Below are positions 1 to 7,577 of a stretch of DNA of 25,062 nucleotides, piece after piece. Position numbers and translations under genes: made by a program. The stretch's first letter is position 1, and each line of letters opens with the position of its first letter. The notes under the pieces were generated by a model. That model was not told the DNA's origin. It was given only the letters and a program-made list of their open reading frames with translations, and did not search any database. This DNA is from a virus: positions 1 through 25,062 of the IMG/VR virus record IMGVR_UViG_3300030107_000470. One strand, written 5' to 3'.

Positions 1-1737
1 TCTGTAACAACGCTAGATATTGGTGGAACAAATGTAACTGCAACAGCAGCAGAAATTAATTTAATAGATGGTGGTACTTCAAGAGGTACTACAGCAGTTG
101 CAGATGGAGATGGTCTACTTGTAAATGATGCTGGTACAATGAGAATGACTAATGTTACAACATTAAAAACATATTTTCAAACAGGCATATCTTCAGCAGC
201 AGACGACATTTCAGCTGGTGATGCAGCAGTTAATCTTACAACATCATCAGGAAACATTACAATTGATGCAGCAGCAAATGATTCAGATATTATATTTAAA
301 GGAACTGATGACAGTTCTGATATTACCATGCTTACACTTGATGGTAGTGATGCAGGATCAGCAACATTTAATCATGATATTATTTTAGGAAATGACTCCT
401 TTGTAAGATTTGGTGATGCTGGTGAAAAAATTACAGGAGATGGAACTGATTTAACAATAAATTCATCTAATGATTTACATTTAACAGCAACAACAGATAT
501 TAACGTTCCAGCAAACGTTGGTTTAACATTTGGTGATGATGCTGAAAAAATTGAAGGTGACGGAACAGACTTAACAATAACTGGTAACAATATTAAACTT
601 ACAGCAACTGCTGATGTTGTTCTAGCAGCTAATACAGGTTTAGTTTTAGATGGTTCTGGTAATGAAAAAATAGAATCAGATGGAACAGATATTTCAATTA
701 GTGTTGGTTCAAATGGAGATATTAATATTCCAGCAAACATAGGTGTAACTTTTGGTGATGATGGAGAAAAAATAGAAGGTGATGGAACAGATTTAACAAT
801 AGCATCTAGTGCTAAAATTAATTTAACCGCTACATCAGATATACATATTCCAAATGATGTTGGAATAGTATTTGGTGGAGATTCAGAAAAAATTGAAGGT
901 GATGGAACAGATTTAACTATAAGTGCAAATAATTTAACAGTGGATGCTGCAGCAGACATTACTTTAGATGCTGCTGGAAATAATTTAACATTTAAATCTG
1001 GTGGAACATCTATTCTTGATATTAGTAATAGTTCAAGTGATGCTGTTATTACTGCCAGCGTTCAAGATAAAGATATTGTATTTAAAGGCGATGACAATGG
1101 AAGTGCTATTACAGCATTAACGTTAGACATGTCTGAAGCAGGTGCAGCAACATTTAATTCAACAGTTACATCTGGAGCAGGATTAGTTATAGCTGACGCT
1201 GGTAACATAGGTTCAGCTTCTGATACAGATGCAATAGCAATTGCTTCAAATGGTGTTGTAACATTTAGTCAAGCACCAGTATTTCCAGATGGAAGTATAG
1301 CTGTAGTAGATTTAGACATAGACGGAGCAACAGATATTGGTGCTGATATAGTAGATGCAGATTTATTCATAGTTGATGATGGAGCAGGTGGAACTAATAG
1401 AAAAGTTGCTGCTTCTAGAATTAAAACATATATTGGTGGTGGTACATCATGGCAAGCAGTTAAAACAAGTAATTTTACAGCATCAGCTGGTCAGGGTGTC
1501 TTTGTTAATACAACATCAGCTGCAATTACAATTACTTTACCAGCAGGAACAATTGGAGACGAAGTATCTATTGTTGACTATGCTGGAACTTTTGATTCTA
1601 ATGCATGTACAGTGGCAGCCAATGGTTCAGAAAAAATATTTGGATCTACAAATGATTTAACAGTATCAACGGAAAGGGCGGCCTTCACTTTAGTATTTAC
1701 TGACTCAACACAAGGTTGGCTATTCAAGAATGATTAA
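1..1737 (+). CDS. Tail fibre-like structural protein, 5' partial
   Basis: The frame is open from base 1, so the gene begins upstream and the ATG at 139 is internal. The visible part is about 578 residues of beta-rich, Gly/Thr/Asp-rich sequence with no catalytic motif. Five copies of a roughly 34-40 residue repeat (core EKIEGDGTDLTI) lie at 409-963. After it comes a module ending DDGAGGTNRKVAASRIKTYI (about 1369-1431), a diverged copy of which is at the left edge (NDAGTMRMTNVTTLKTYF). The last about 90 residues (from ATSNFTASAGQGVF-type sequence near 1465 to the stop) resemble a C-terminal domain that I recall from many marine phage fibre and virion proteins, with VDYAGTF and TDSTQGWLF as landmarks. 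The TAA is followed at once by the ribosome site of the next gene. A virion tail or fibre role is inferred from the repeats and the neighbours. Confidence 0.75.
   Translation, partial: SVTTLDIGGTNVTATAAEINLIDGGTSRGTTAVADGDGLLVNDAGTMRMTNVTTLKTYFQTGISSAADDISAGDAAVNLTTSSGNITIDAAANDSDIIFKGTDDSSDITMLTLDGSDAGSATFNHDIILGNDSFVRFGDAGEKITGDGTDLTINSSNDLHLTATTDINVPANVGLTFGDDAEKIEGDGTDLTITGNNIKLTATADVVLAANTGLVLDGSGNEKIESDGTDISISVGSNGDINIPANIGVTFGDDGEKIEGDGTDLTIASSAKINLTATSDIHIPNDVGIVFGGDSEKIEGDGTDLTISANNLTVDAAADITLDAAGNNLTFKSGGTSILDISNSSSDAVITASVQDKDIVFKGDDNGSAITALTLDMSEAGAATFNSTVTSGAGLVIADAGNIGSASDTDAIAIASNGVVTFSQAPVFPDGSIAVVDLDIDGATDIGADIVDADLFIVDDGAGGTNRKVAASRIKTYIGGGTSWQAVKTSNFTASAGQGVFVNTTSAAITITLPAGTIGDEVSIVDYAGTFDSNACTVAANGSEKIFGSTNDLTVSTERAAFTLVFTDSTQGWLFKND
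409..963 (+). repeat. Five tandem coding repeats in the fibre gene
   Basis: Each unit reads roughly FGDDxEKIEGDGTDLTI followed by about 20 variable residues (LTATxDIxIPANVG). Spacing is 34 to 40 residues and the third unit is the shortest and most diverged (DGSGNEKIESDGTDISI). The DNA copies are similar but not identical, with frequent third-base changes. The pattern fits a repetitive beta-structured shaft. Confidence 0.85.
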
Positions 1738-1738
1738 T

Positions 1739-1744
1739 AGGAGA
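1739..1744 (+). promoter_or_regulatory. Ribosome binding site deciding a GTG start
   Basis: AGGAGA lies five bases before the GTG at 1750. The previous stop is at 1735-1737, and no ATG occurs at a suitable distance, so GTG is the likely start of the first propeller gene. Confidence 0.7.
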
Positions 1745-1749
1745 ATAGT

Positions 1750-2748
1750 GTGTCAAATTATAGAGAACTAAAAGGTTATAATGTTAAATCAGTTTCTAGC
1801 GATCCTAGTAATCTTAAATTAGGACAAGTTTGGTATAACTCTACTCTAGGGAGTATAAAAGTAGCACCTAAATTAGATTCATGGGCTGCTGGTGGAAGTT
1901 TAAATACTGCTAGAGGTTATTTATCTGCAGCTTCAGCTGGAACTCAAAATGCAACATTAGGTTTTGGAGGAAATGCTCCTCCAGCTGCTCAAATGAATAA
2001 TTCAGAATCTTATAATGGAAGCACTTGGACAGCAACACCAACTTTAAATGCTGGAAGAAGAATGTTAGGTGGAGCTGGAACTCAGACAGCTGCTTTAGCT
2101 TTTGGTGGTTTTAGAGATTCACCAGCAGGTCCACCATTTACAGGAAAAGGAACTGTAACAGAAGATTTTGATGGATCTAGTTGGACAACTGCTCCAGCTA
2201 CTATGGGTACAGGAGTAAATTTATTTGCAAGTTTTGGAACTAACACAGCGGCAGTTGCTGCAACTGGAACAGAAGGAACACAAACACAACTTTATAATGG
2301 TTCTGCATGGACTACATCTCCAGCAAGTGTAAACACAGGAAGATTTGATTTAGCAGGAGCTGGAACACAAACAGCAGGTGTAATATTCGGAGGATTAACT
2401 CCCCCAAGTGGACCTCCTTATACAGCCTCTTCAGCCACAGAAGAATGGAGTGGTTCATCTTGGACTACTGGTGGTGCGTTAAACACAGCAAGAAGAGGTC
2501 CTGGTGGTGCAGGGACACAAACAGCAGCTTTGGCTGCAGGAGGTGGCCCACCTTATGTAAATGCAACAGAAGTCTATGATGGAACAAGTTGGACAAATAA
2601 AACTAATTTAACTACAACAAGGGGAAGTACAGCAGGAGCTGGAACCCAAGCTGCAGGTCTTATTTTTGGTGGTCATAAACCTGCTGCAGCAAATGAAACA
2701 GAAGAGTTTACATTTGACGCAACACCTAGAACAGTGGATGTATCATGA
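1750..2748 (+). CDS. Kelch-like propeller tail protein, one six-blade unit
   Basis: This 332-residue protein starts at a GTG supported by AGGAGA. An N-terminal head of about 45 residues (YRELKGYNVKSVSS, then GQVWYNS) precedes six repeats of about 45-50 residues. Each has a TARxxxAGAGTQTAALAFGG strand pair and ends in an aromatic-containing Y-[DN]-G-x-x-W-T turn, which is the GG/Y/W/R spacing of Kelch-type propeller blades. The protein ends with TEEFTFDATPRTVDVS. Head, blades and tail recur in the two paralogues downstream, where the blade set is doubled. It contains no cysteine, signal peptide or membrane segment. The stop overlaps the next start by four bases (ATGA), so the two are probably co-translated. 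A virion receptor-binding or glycan-binding role is likely from context but not proven. Confidence 0.75.
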   Translation: MSNYRELKGYNVKSVSSDPSNLKLGQVWYNSTLGSIKVAPKLDSWAAGGSLNTARGYLSAASAGTQNATLGFGGNAPPAAQMNNSESYNGSTWTATPTLNAGRRMLGGAGTQTAALAFGGFRDSPAGPPFTGKGTVTEDFDGSSWTTAPATMGTGVNLFASFGTNTAAVAATGTEGTQTQLYNGSAWTTSPASVNTGRFDLAGAGTQTAGVIFGGLTPPSGPPYTASSATEEWSGSSWTTGGALNTARRGPGGAGTQTAALAAGGGPPYVNATEVYDGTSWTNKTNLTTTRGSTAGAGTQAAGLIFGGHKPAAANETEEFTFDATPRTVDVS

Positions 2749-4601
2749 CGGATTATAAAAATATACATGGTAAAAGAGTTAAATTTGCTACATCTGATTT
2801 AACTGGTACCGAGTCAGAAGGACAAGTATTTTATAGTGACACTGATAGCAAGTACAAAGTATCTGTGGCATCTGCTGCATGGGCATCTACTTCATCTATG
2901 ATTAGAAGTCCAGGAACAGCTCAAGCAGGAGTTTCTGGAACATCTACTGCAGCAATTGCATTTGGAGGTCAAAAAAATAATCCATATCCTGTTATAACTG
3001 ACACTGAAGAATTTAATGGATCAGGATGGTCTTCGGGTGGAGCTACTCCAGCAGCAAGATTTGGTTGGGTTGGTGGAATTGGAACAGCAACAGCAGCTTT
3101 AGGATCTGGTGGATTTACAGCTCCTGGGTCAGTGGCAACAGAGTCTTATGAATATGATGGTTCATCATGGACTGAAGGTGGAGATATTTCAACTGGTAGA
3201 GGTAACGCTGGAGGAGCGGGAACACAAACTGCAGGACTTGCTTTTGGTGGAAGAACTGGAGGTCCAAGTGGTTCTTCTAGATCGACTGCTGTTGAAGAAT
3301 ATGATGGTTCATCATGGACTGAAGGTGGTGCAATGCCAGCAGCAACAGATAGATTTACAGGAGCTGGATTACAAACAGCTGCTATTCAAGCAGGTGGAGA
3401 TTTAACTAATAGTTCTACAGGGATAAGTTCATGTTCAGAGTATGATGGATCAAGTTGGACAGCTCTTCCATCTTTAAATACATCAGGTAGAGCCGTAGGT
3501 AATTCAGGTACTACAACTTCAGCTTTAGCTTTTGGTGGTCAAAACAGAACTACAGCTACAGAAAGTTTTAACGGCACATCTTGGACTACATCTCCAGCTA
3601 CATTAGCCAATGCAAGAAGCACTACTCCTTTTAGTAATAGTAACTCAGCACCAAATAATTCTTCAGCTTTGGCGGTGGGAATCCAACCTTATGCTAGTAA
3701 TTGTGAAGAATATAATCAATCAGTAAATACAGTCACAGCAGCAGCTTGGTCAAGTGGAGGAAATTTAGGAACAGCAAGATACAATGCAGGAGTTTGTGGA
3801 ACAACTCCAGCAGGTTTATGTGCAGGTGGAAATACACCTGGTGGATTCACTCCAAATTCTGAAGAATATAATGGCACTGCATGGACTGAAGGTAGTAACT
3901 TAAATACATCTAGAGGTTCTATTCAATCTTTTGGATTACAAACTGCAGGAGTTTGTTATGGTGGATATACTGGATCACCAGCTGGTGTAAATACTACAGA
4001 AGAATATGATGGATCAAGTTGGACAAGTGTTAATAACATGGGTAATACTAGATCCGATGGTATGTCACATGGTATATTAACTGCAGGTTTAGGTTCAGGA
4101 GGTGCACCATCTAATACAGCTTTGTGTGAAGAATATGATGGAACTAATTGGTCAACAGGAGGTGCATTAAACGTGGGTAGAAAAAGTGGAGCTGGTACAG
4201 GTACACAAACAGCTGCTTTATGTGCTGGAGGTAATCCTCAACCAGGAGCAGCAGGTGAGTCATGTGAAGAGTATGATGGTTCTTCTTGGACAGCTGGAAA
4301 TGATTTAATTATTAATAAAGGTGGTACTACAGGTTTTGGATCACAAACAGATTGTATTGTGTTTGCAGGTGGTAATCCCACTCGTCAAACTTCTACACTA
4401 GGATATGATGGAACTAATTGGTCAACAAGACCAAGTTGTGCAACTGGAAGAGATGCTATAGGTAGTGCAGCTCAAGTATCAAGTTCAGCAGCAGGGTTTT
4501 TCTGTGCTGGAAGAACAACTGATGGTCAAGGAACTCAACATACAGAAGAATTTGTTGGAAGAACACTAACATTAAATACAAAAACCATAACTGATAGTTG
4601 A
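2745..4601 (+). CDS. Kelch-like propeller tail protein, two six-blade units
   Basis: This 618-residue paralogue of the preceding gene begins in its stop codon (ATGA overlap). It has the same head (YKNIHGKRVKFATSD, then EGQVFYSD), then six blades to about residue 322. A linker CEEYNQSVNTVTAAAW resembles a C-terminal tail joined to a new first blade, and six more blades follow from about residue 331. It ends TEEFVGRTLTLNTKTITDS. Blades carry the TQTAALAFGG and EEYDGSSWT signatures. The second half has about nine cysteines, mostly at equivalent blade positions (GLCAGG, VCYGG, LCAGG, FFCAGR, LCEEYDG, SCEEYDG), unlike the first propeller gene. Two 32-base stretches at 3150-3181 and 3297-3328 are identical. 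The likely role is a tail or receptor-binding protein made by duplication of a single-propeller ancestor. Confidence 0.75.
   Translation: MTDYKNIHGKRVKFATSDLTGTESEGQVFYSDTDSKYKVSVASAAWASTSSMIRSPGTAQAGVSGTSTAAIAFGGQKNNPYPVITDTEEFNGSGWSSGGATPAARFGWVGGIGTATAALGSGGFTAPGSVATESYEYDGSSWTEGGDISTGRGNAGGAGTQTAGLAFGGRTGGPSGSSRSTAVEEYDGSSWTEGGAMPAATDRFTGAGLQTAAIQAGGDLTNSSTGISSCSEYDGSSWTALPSLNTSGRAVGNSGTTTSALAFGGQNRTTATESFNGTSWTTSPATLANARSTTPFSNSNSAPNNSSALAVGIQPYASNCEEYNQSVNTVTAAAWSSGGNLGTARYNAGVCGTTPAGLCAGGNTPGGFTPNSEEYNGTAWTEGSNLNTSRGSIQSFGLQTAGVCYGGYTGSPAGVNTTEEYDGSSWTSVNNMGNTRSDGMSHGILTAGLGSGGAPSNTALCEEYDGTNWSTGGALNVGRKSGAGTGTQTAALCAGGNPQPGAAGESCEEYDGSSWTAGNDLIINKGGTTGFGSQTDCIVFAGGNPTRQTSTLGYDGTNWSTRPSCATGRDAIGSAAQVSSSAAGFFCAGRTTDGQGTQHTEEFVGRTLTLNTKTITDS
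3150..3328 (+). repeat. Identical 32-base direct repeats in adjacent blades
   Basis: The same 32 bases, coding for EYDGSSWTEGG, occur at 3150-3181 and 3297-3328, exactly 147 bases (49 codons) apart. Identity at third bases, while flanking blade sequence has diverged, suggests recent blade duplication or gene conversion. Confidence 0.85.
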
Positions 4602-4610
4602 TTTATGGTT
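4583..4610. repeat. 8-bp inverted repeat across a stop codon
   Basis: AACCATAA at 4583-4590 is the exact reverse complement of TTATGGTT at 4603-4610, with a 12-base loop that contains the stop codon of the preceding gene. The stem is AT-rich and no U-run follows, so a classical terminator is unlikely. It could be an RNA hairpin that limits exonucleolytic decay, or chance. Confidence 0.4.
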
Positions 4611-4625
4611 ATATTAATATATAAA
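4598..4625 (+). promoter_or_regulatory. Possible promoter before the 109-aa gene
   Basis: TTGATT (4598-4603), a 16-base spacer and TATAAA (4620-4625) resemble a sigma70-type promoter in one of the few real intergenic gaps of the left half (4602-4644). The region is so AT-rich that chance matches are expected. Confidence 0.3.
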
Positions 4626-4631
4626 TTAAAA

Positions 4632-4639
4632 AAGGAGGA
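4632..4639 (+). promoter_or_regulatory. Strong ribosome binding site
   Basis: AAGGAGGA, one of the most complete Shine-Dalgarno matches in the window, lies five bases before the ATG at 4645. It suggests high translation of the small gene that follows. Confidence 0.8.
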
Positions 4640-4644
4640 TTAAT

Positions 4645-4974
4645 ATGGCACTGTTTATATATGGCGTAGCAGCAAACACTGGAAAAGGATTTTTTACTGC
4701 AGAAGATAGAAGAAATTTTTTTCTAAGAGGTTATTCTGGTCACGATGGATCTAACTATGTAGATGTCTGGGTTATTGGAGCTAATGAAAGAGGAGCGTGT
4801 TGGTTAGCTGAAAAAAGCGGGACTGAAAAAACTAAAGCAGAAGCACAAGCTTTAGTTAAAGCATCGGATGATTTAGCTAGAACAGCTTGGGACAATAACA
4901 ATGTTGATGGAGAATCAGCTGACGACAAAAACTCAAGAATTGGAACAAAACCTGATTTTATAACAATCCCCTAA
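4645..4974 (+). CDS. Small protein between propeller genes, unknown function
   Basis: This 109-residue protein has a well-placed AAGGAGGA ribosome site. I do not recognise the family. The N-terminal half is aromatic and beta-like (FFLRGYSGHDGSNYVDVWVIGANERGACWLAE). The middle looks helical (KTKAEAQALVKASDDLARTAWDNN), and the end is acidic then basic (GESADDKNSRIGTKPDFITIP). No signal peptide, membrane span or catalytic motif is evident. It separates two long paralogous propeller genes and is followed after ten bases by the third, so a part in fibre assembly, capping or chaperoning is possible. That is only a guess from position. The strong ribosome site and its own candidate promoter fit an abundant virion component. 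Confidence 0.65.
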   Translation: MALFIYGVAANTGKGFFTAEDRRNFFLRGYSGHDGSNYVDVWVIGANERGACWLAEKSGTEKTKAEAQALVKASDDLARTAWDNNNVDGESADDKNSRIGTKPDFITIP

Positions 4975-4984
4975 AGGAATTTAA

Positions 4985-6856
4985 ATGTCTACGTATGAGT
5001 CACTAAAAGGACTAAAAATTAAATATTTATCTTCTGATACTTCAGGAGATAGAATTCAAGAAGGTGAAATATTTTATAATTCTGTAGATTTTAATCTTAA
5101 AAGTTATTTAGCAGTAGCTGCTTGGCATAGTGGTTTTCCTTTAAACACAGGTAGAACTCATCTTTGTGGCTCAGGAACACAGACTGCTGCTTTTGCAGCA
5201 GGAGGGTTAAAACCAGCTTTAGCAAATGAAACAGAAGAATACAGTGGAACTGGTTGGGCTGCTGGTGGAGATTTAAACACCGCAAGAAGTACTCTTGCAG
5301 CAGCTGGATCACAAACTGCAGGTTTAGCTTTTGGAGGAAATGCTACAACTTTAAGAAATGAATCAGAAGAATATGATGGATCTTCTTGGACTGAAGGAGA
5401 TAATTTAAATACAGCCAGAAGAGCATTAGCAGGAGCAGGCACGCAAACTGCAGGTTTAGCTTTTGGCGGTAGTAACCCTACTACAACTGAAAAAAATGAA
5501 ACAGAAACTTATAATGGTTCAAGTTGGACAGAAGTAGCCAATTTAAATGATGCAAGAGATTTTGTTGCTGGTTTAGGAACTCAAACAGCTGCACTTTGTA
5601 TTTCTGGAGAATCACCAAGTTTAGTCGCTAGTGTTGAATCATGGGATGGTTCAAGCTGGACTGAAGTTGGAGATTTAAATACTGCAAGATTTGGAGCAGC
5701 AGCATCAGGAACAACTTCTGCTGGTTTAGCGTTTGGTGGACAAAGTTCTACTGCTGTTGTAGGTTTAACAGAAAGTTGGGACGGAACTTCTTGGACTGAA
5801 ACAGCAGACATGTCAACAGCTAGAGAAAACACAGCTGGTTCTTTATCAGCTTCAAATCCAGCTACTCTTGTTTTTGGAGGAGGAGATGGTCCACCTTTTT
5901 CAGATGCAACAGAAGAATTTACAATATCGTTATCAGCAACAACTGCTGGAGGTTGGTCTAGTGGTGGTAATCTAAATGTTGCTAGAGGTTCAAGAGGTCC
6001 AAATGCTGGAGCAGGAACTTTAACAGCTGGCTTAGCATTTGGAGGTAATCCAGGTTCGGGTCCTTCACCACAATCGGCTGAAACAGAAGAGTATGATGGA
6101 TCTTCTTGGACTAACGCAAATGATGCTCCTGTTTCAAGAGGAGGAGGTGCTGCTTTTGGAACACAAACAGCAGCTCTTGGGGCAGCTGGTTATGGAACTC
6201 TTCCTGCATATTTTCCGACAGCTACAATATTATATGATGGAACAAATTGGACTTCAGGAGAAAATTTTCCTAAAACTGCAACAGACCTTGGATCTTGTGG
6301 AACTACTACTGCAGGACTTTCTTTTGCAGGCTACACACCATTACAAACTCCTTCTCCACAAAAAACTAATCAAACAGAAGAATATGATGGAACAGATTAT
6401 GCATCAGGTGGTAATATGAATACAGCTAGAAGAGCACCAGTTGCATTTGGAACTCAAACAGCTGCTTTTGGTGGTGGCGGTTTTGATGACGCTGTTAATC
6501 CGCACCCTGCACTTGCTAATGCAGAAGAATATGATGGATCTAGTTGGACTAATGTTACAAGCATGCCAGTTTCAAGACAAAACGCAGGTGGTTATGGTCT
6601 TCAAACAGCAGCTGTAATATTTGGAGGATATAGTGGATCTAATCAAACAACTGCTTTTACATATGATGGAACTAGTTATTCAGCAGCACCATCTATTGCT
6701 ACTGCAAGAAATGCTTTTTTCTGTTCAAAAGCAACTACAACTTCAACTGGTGGGTTTGGAGCTGGCGGAAATCCAGCACCTGTAGGTGCTAACACAGAAC
6801 ATTTTTCAGGAGAAACAACTGCATTAAGAGATGTCAAAACAGTTGACTTTGATTAA
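4985..6856 (+). CDS. Kelch-like propeller tail protein, two six-blade units
   Basis: This 623-residue protein is the third propeller paralogue. AAGGA at 4975-4979 lies just before the ATG. The head reads YESLKGLKIKYLSSDTSGD, then EGEIFYNS. Six blades run to about residue 312, where TEEFTISLSATTAGGW marks the junction between units. Six more follow, and the protein ends TEHFSGETTALRDVKTVDFD. Blade signatures LNTARxxLAGAGTQTAGLAFGG and EEYDGSSWT are closest to consensus in the first unit, with two blades using ESWDG instead of EEYDG. The layout matches the 618-aa paralogue, so both probably descend from a fused two-propeller gene. A role as an outer tail or receptor-binding protein is inferred. 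A 37-base gap follows before the next gene. Confidence 0.75.
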   Translation: MSTYESLKGLKIKYLSSDTSGDRIQEGEIFYNSVDFNLKSYLAVAAWHSGFPLNTGRTHLCGSGTQTAAFAAGGLKPALANETEEYSGTGWAAGGDLNTARSTLAAAGSQTAGLAFGGNATTLRNESEEYDGSSWTEGDNLNTARRALAGAGTQTAGLAFGGSNPTTTEKNETETYNGSSWTEVANLNDARDFVAGLGTQTAALCISGESPSLVASVESWDGSSWTEVGDLNTARFGAAASGTTSAGLAFGGQSSTAVVGLTESWDGTSWTETADMSTARENTAGSLSASNPATLVFGGGDGPPFSDATEEFTISLSATTAGGWSSGGNLNVARGSRGPNAGAGTLTAGLAFGGNPGSGPSPQSAETEEYDGSSWTNANDAPVSRGGGAAFGTQTAALGAAGYGTLPAYFPTATILYDGTNWTSGENFPKTATDLGSCGTTTAGLSFAGYTPLQTPSPQKTNQTEEYDGTDYASGGNMNTARRAPVAFGTQTAAFGGGGFDDAVNPHPALANAEEYDGSSWTNVTSMPVSRQNAGGYGLQTAAVIFGGYSGSNQTTAFTYDGTSYSAAPSIATARNAFFCSKATTTSTGGFGAGGNPAPVGANTEHFSGETTALRDVKTVDFD

Positions 6857-6893
6857 TTAATGTTTATATTTCAAAGTAAATGAAAGGATTAAC

Positions 6894-7577
6894 ATGTCAG
6901 ATAAAAGAAATATAAAACAATTAATAGAAAAAGAAGCACCTAATTTAAATAATTTATTAGATCCAGAAGATGTTCAACAATTTAAAGGTTTAACAGAAGA
7001 ACTTAAAGATACTTGGACTAAAAAACAAATGTTTAGAACAGAAACTGAAATGCAGTTTTCTGTGTTAAATGATGCAAAGTATCCAACAAAAGCTGCAAAA
7101 TATTGGCAGTGTGTTAGAGAACAAAACGTATTTTTAGAAAATTTAATGAATCTTTCTTTTGATTATAGAAGAACAGAAGTTAAATTAAAAAGACTACAAG
7201 AAAAATTAGGTAAGGAAGAAGACCCATTAAAAAAAGAATTATTACAAATTGATATAGATGAAAAAATATATGCAAAAGCTTCTATGCAATTAGTAGCAAG
7301 AGATAGAATGAGAGAAATAAAACTATGGTCTGGATTTAAAAAGAAATTTGATGATGGATCATTTGATACTAAAGATGTTAACACACATCAACTACATTCG
7401 TATCACCTAACTATGAAAAATAAAGCAGAGACATTAACATCAGGATCTAGTCAACCTGAAGTGTTTAATGTGTTAGGTCAATTACAATCTATTGAAAGAA
7501 TAAAGAAAGAATTGGGTCAACTAGAATATGAAAAGAAAGACAAACTTACACACGAACTTGGAGCAAAACCAGAGTAA
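6894..7577 (+). CDS. Charged helical/coiled-coil protein, unknown function
   Basis: This 227-residue protein has AAAGGA about seven bases before its ATG. It is almost wholly helical and highly charged: an N-terminal KRNIKQLIEKEAPNLNNLLDPEDVQQFKGLTEELKD, then a likely coiled coil around residues 85-150 (RRTEVKLKRLQEKLGKEEDPLKKELLQIDIDEKIYAKAS). A QLQSIERIKKELGQLEYEKKDK helix ends the protein. No enzyme motif or membrane segment is visible. Its 3' end overlaps the sulfotransferase gene by 50 bases. It heads the overlapping gene chain that runs to 10776, so it may be an assembly factor, scaffold or regulator of that cassette. I do not recognise a named family. Confidence 0.65.
   Translation: MSDKRNIKQLIEKEAPNLNNLLDPEDVQQFKGLTEELKDTWTKKQMFRTETEMQFSVLNDAKYPTKAAKYWQCVREQNVFLENLMNLSFDYRRTEVKLKRLQEKLGKEEDPLKKELLQIDIDEKIYAKASMQLVARDRMREIKLWSGFKKKFDDGSFDTKDVNTHQLHSYHLTMKNKAETLTSGSSQPEVFNVLGQLQSIERIKKELGQLEYEKKDKLTHELGAKPE

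Noticed and set aside
372-959. Long minus-strand frame opposite the fibre repeats
   Set aside because: It is open only because the plus-strand repeats avoid certain codons. It repeats KSVPSPSIFS as the antisense of GDGTDLTI and has no ribosome site or context.
1373-1660. Plus-strand frames in other phases rich in Leu/Gln/Met (also 3109-3405 and 6039-6419)
   Set aside because: They are out-of-frame readings of repetitive GCA/ACA/GGA codons in supported genes, with no independent start signals.
1750-6856. CRISPR-like repeat array
   Set aside because: The repeats are in-frame protein repeats with variable spacing and codon-level divergence, not identical repeats with unique spacers.
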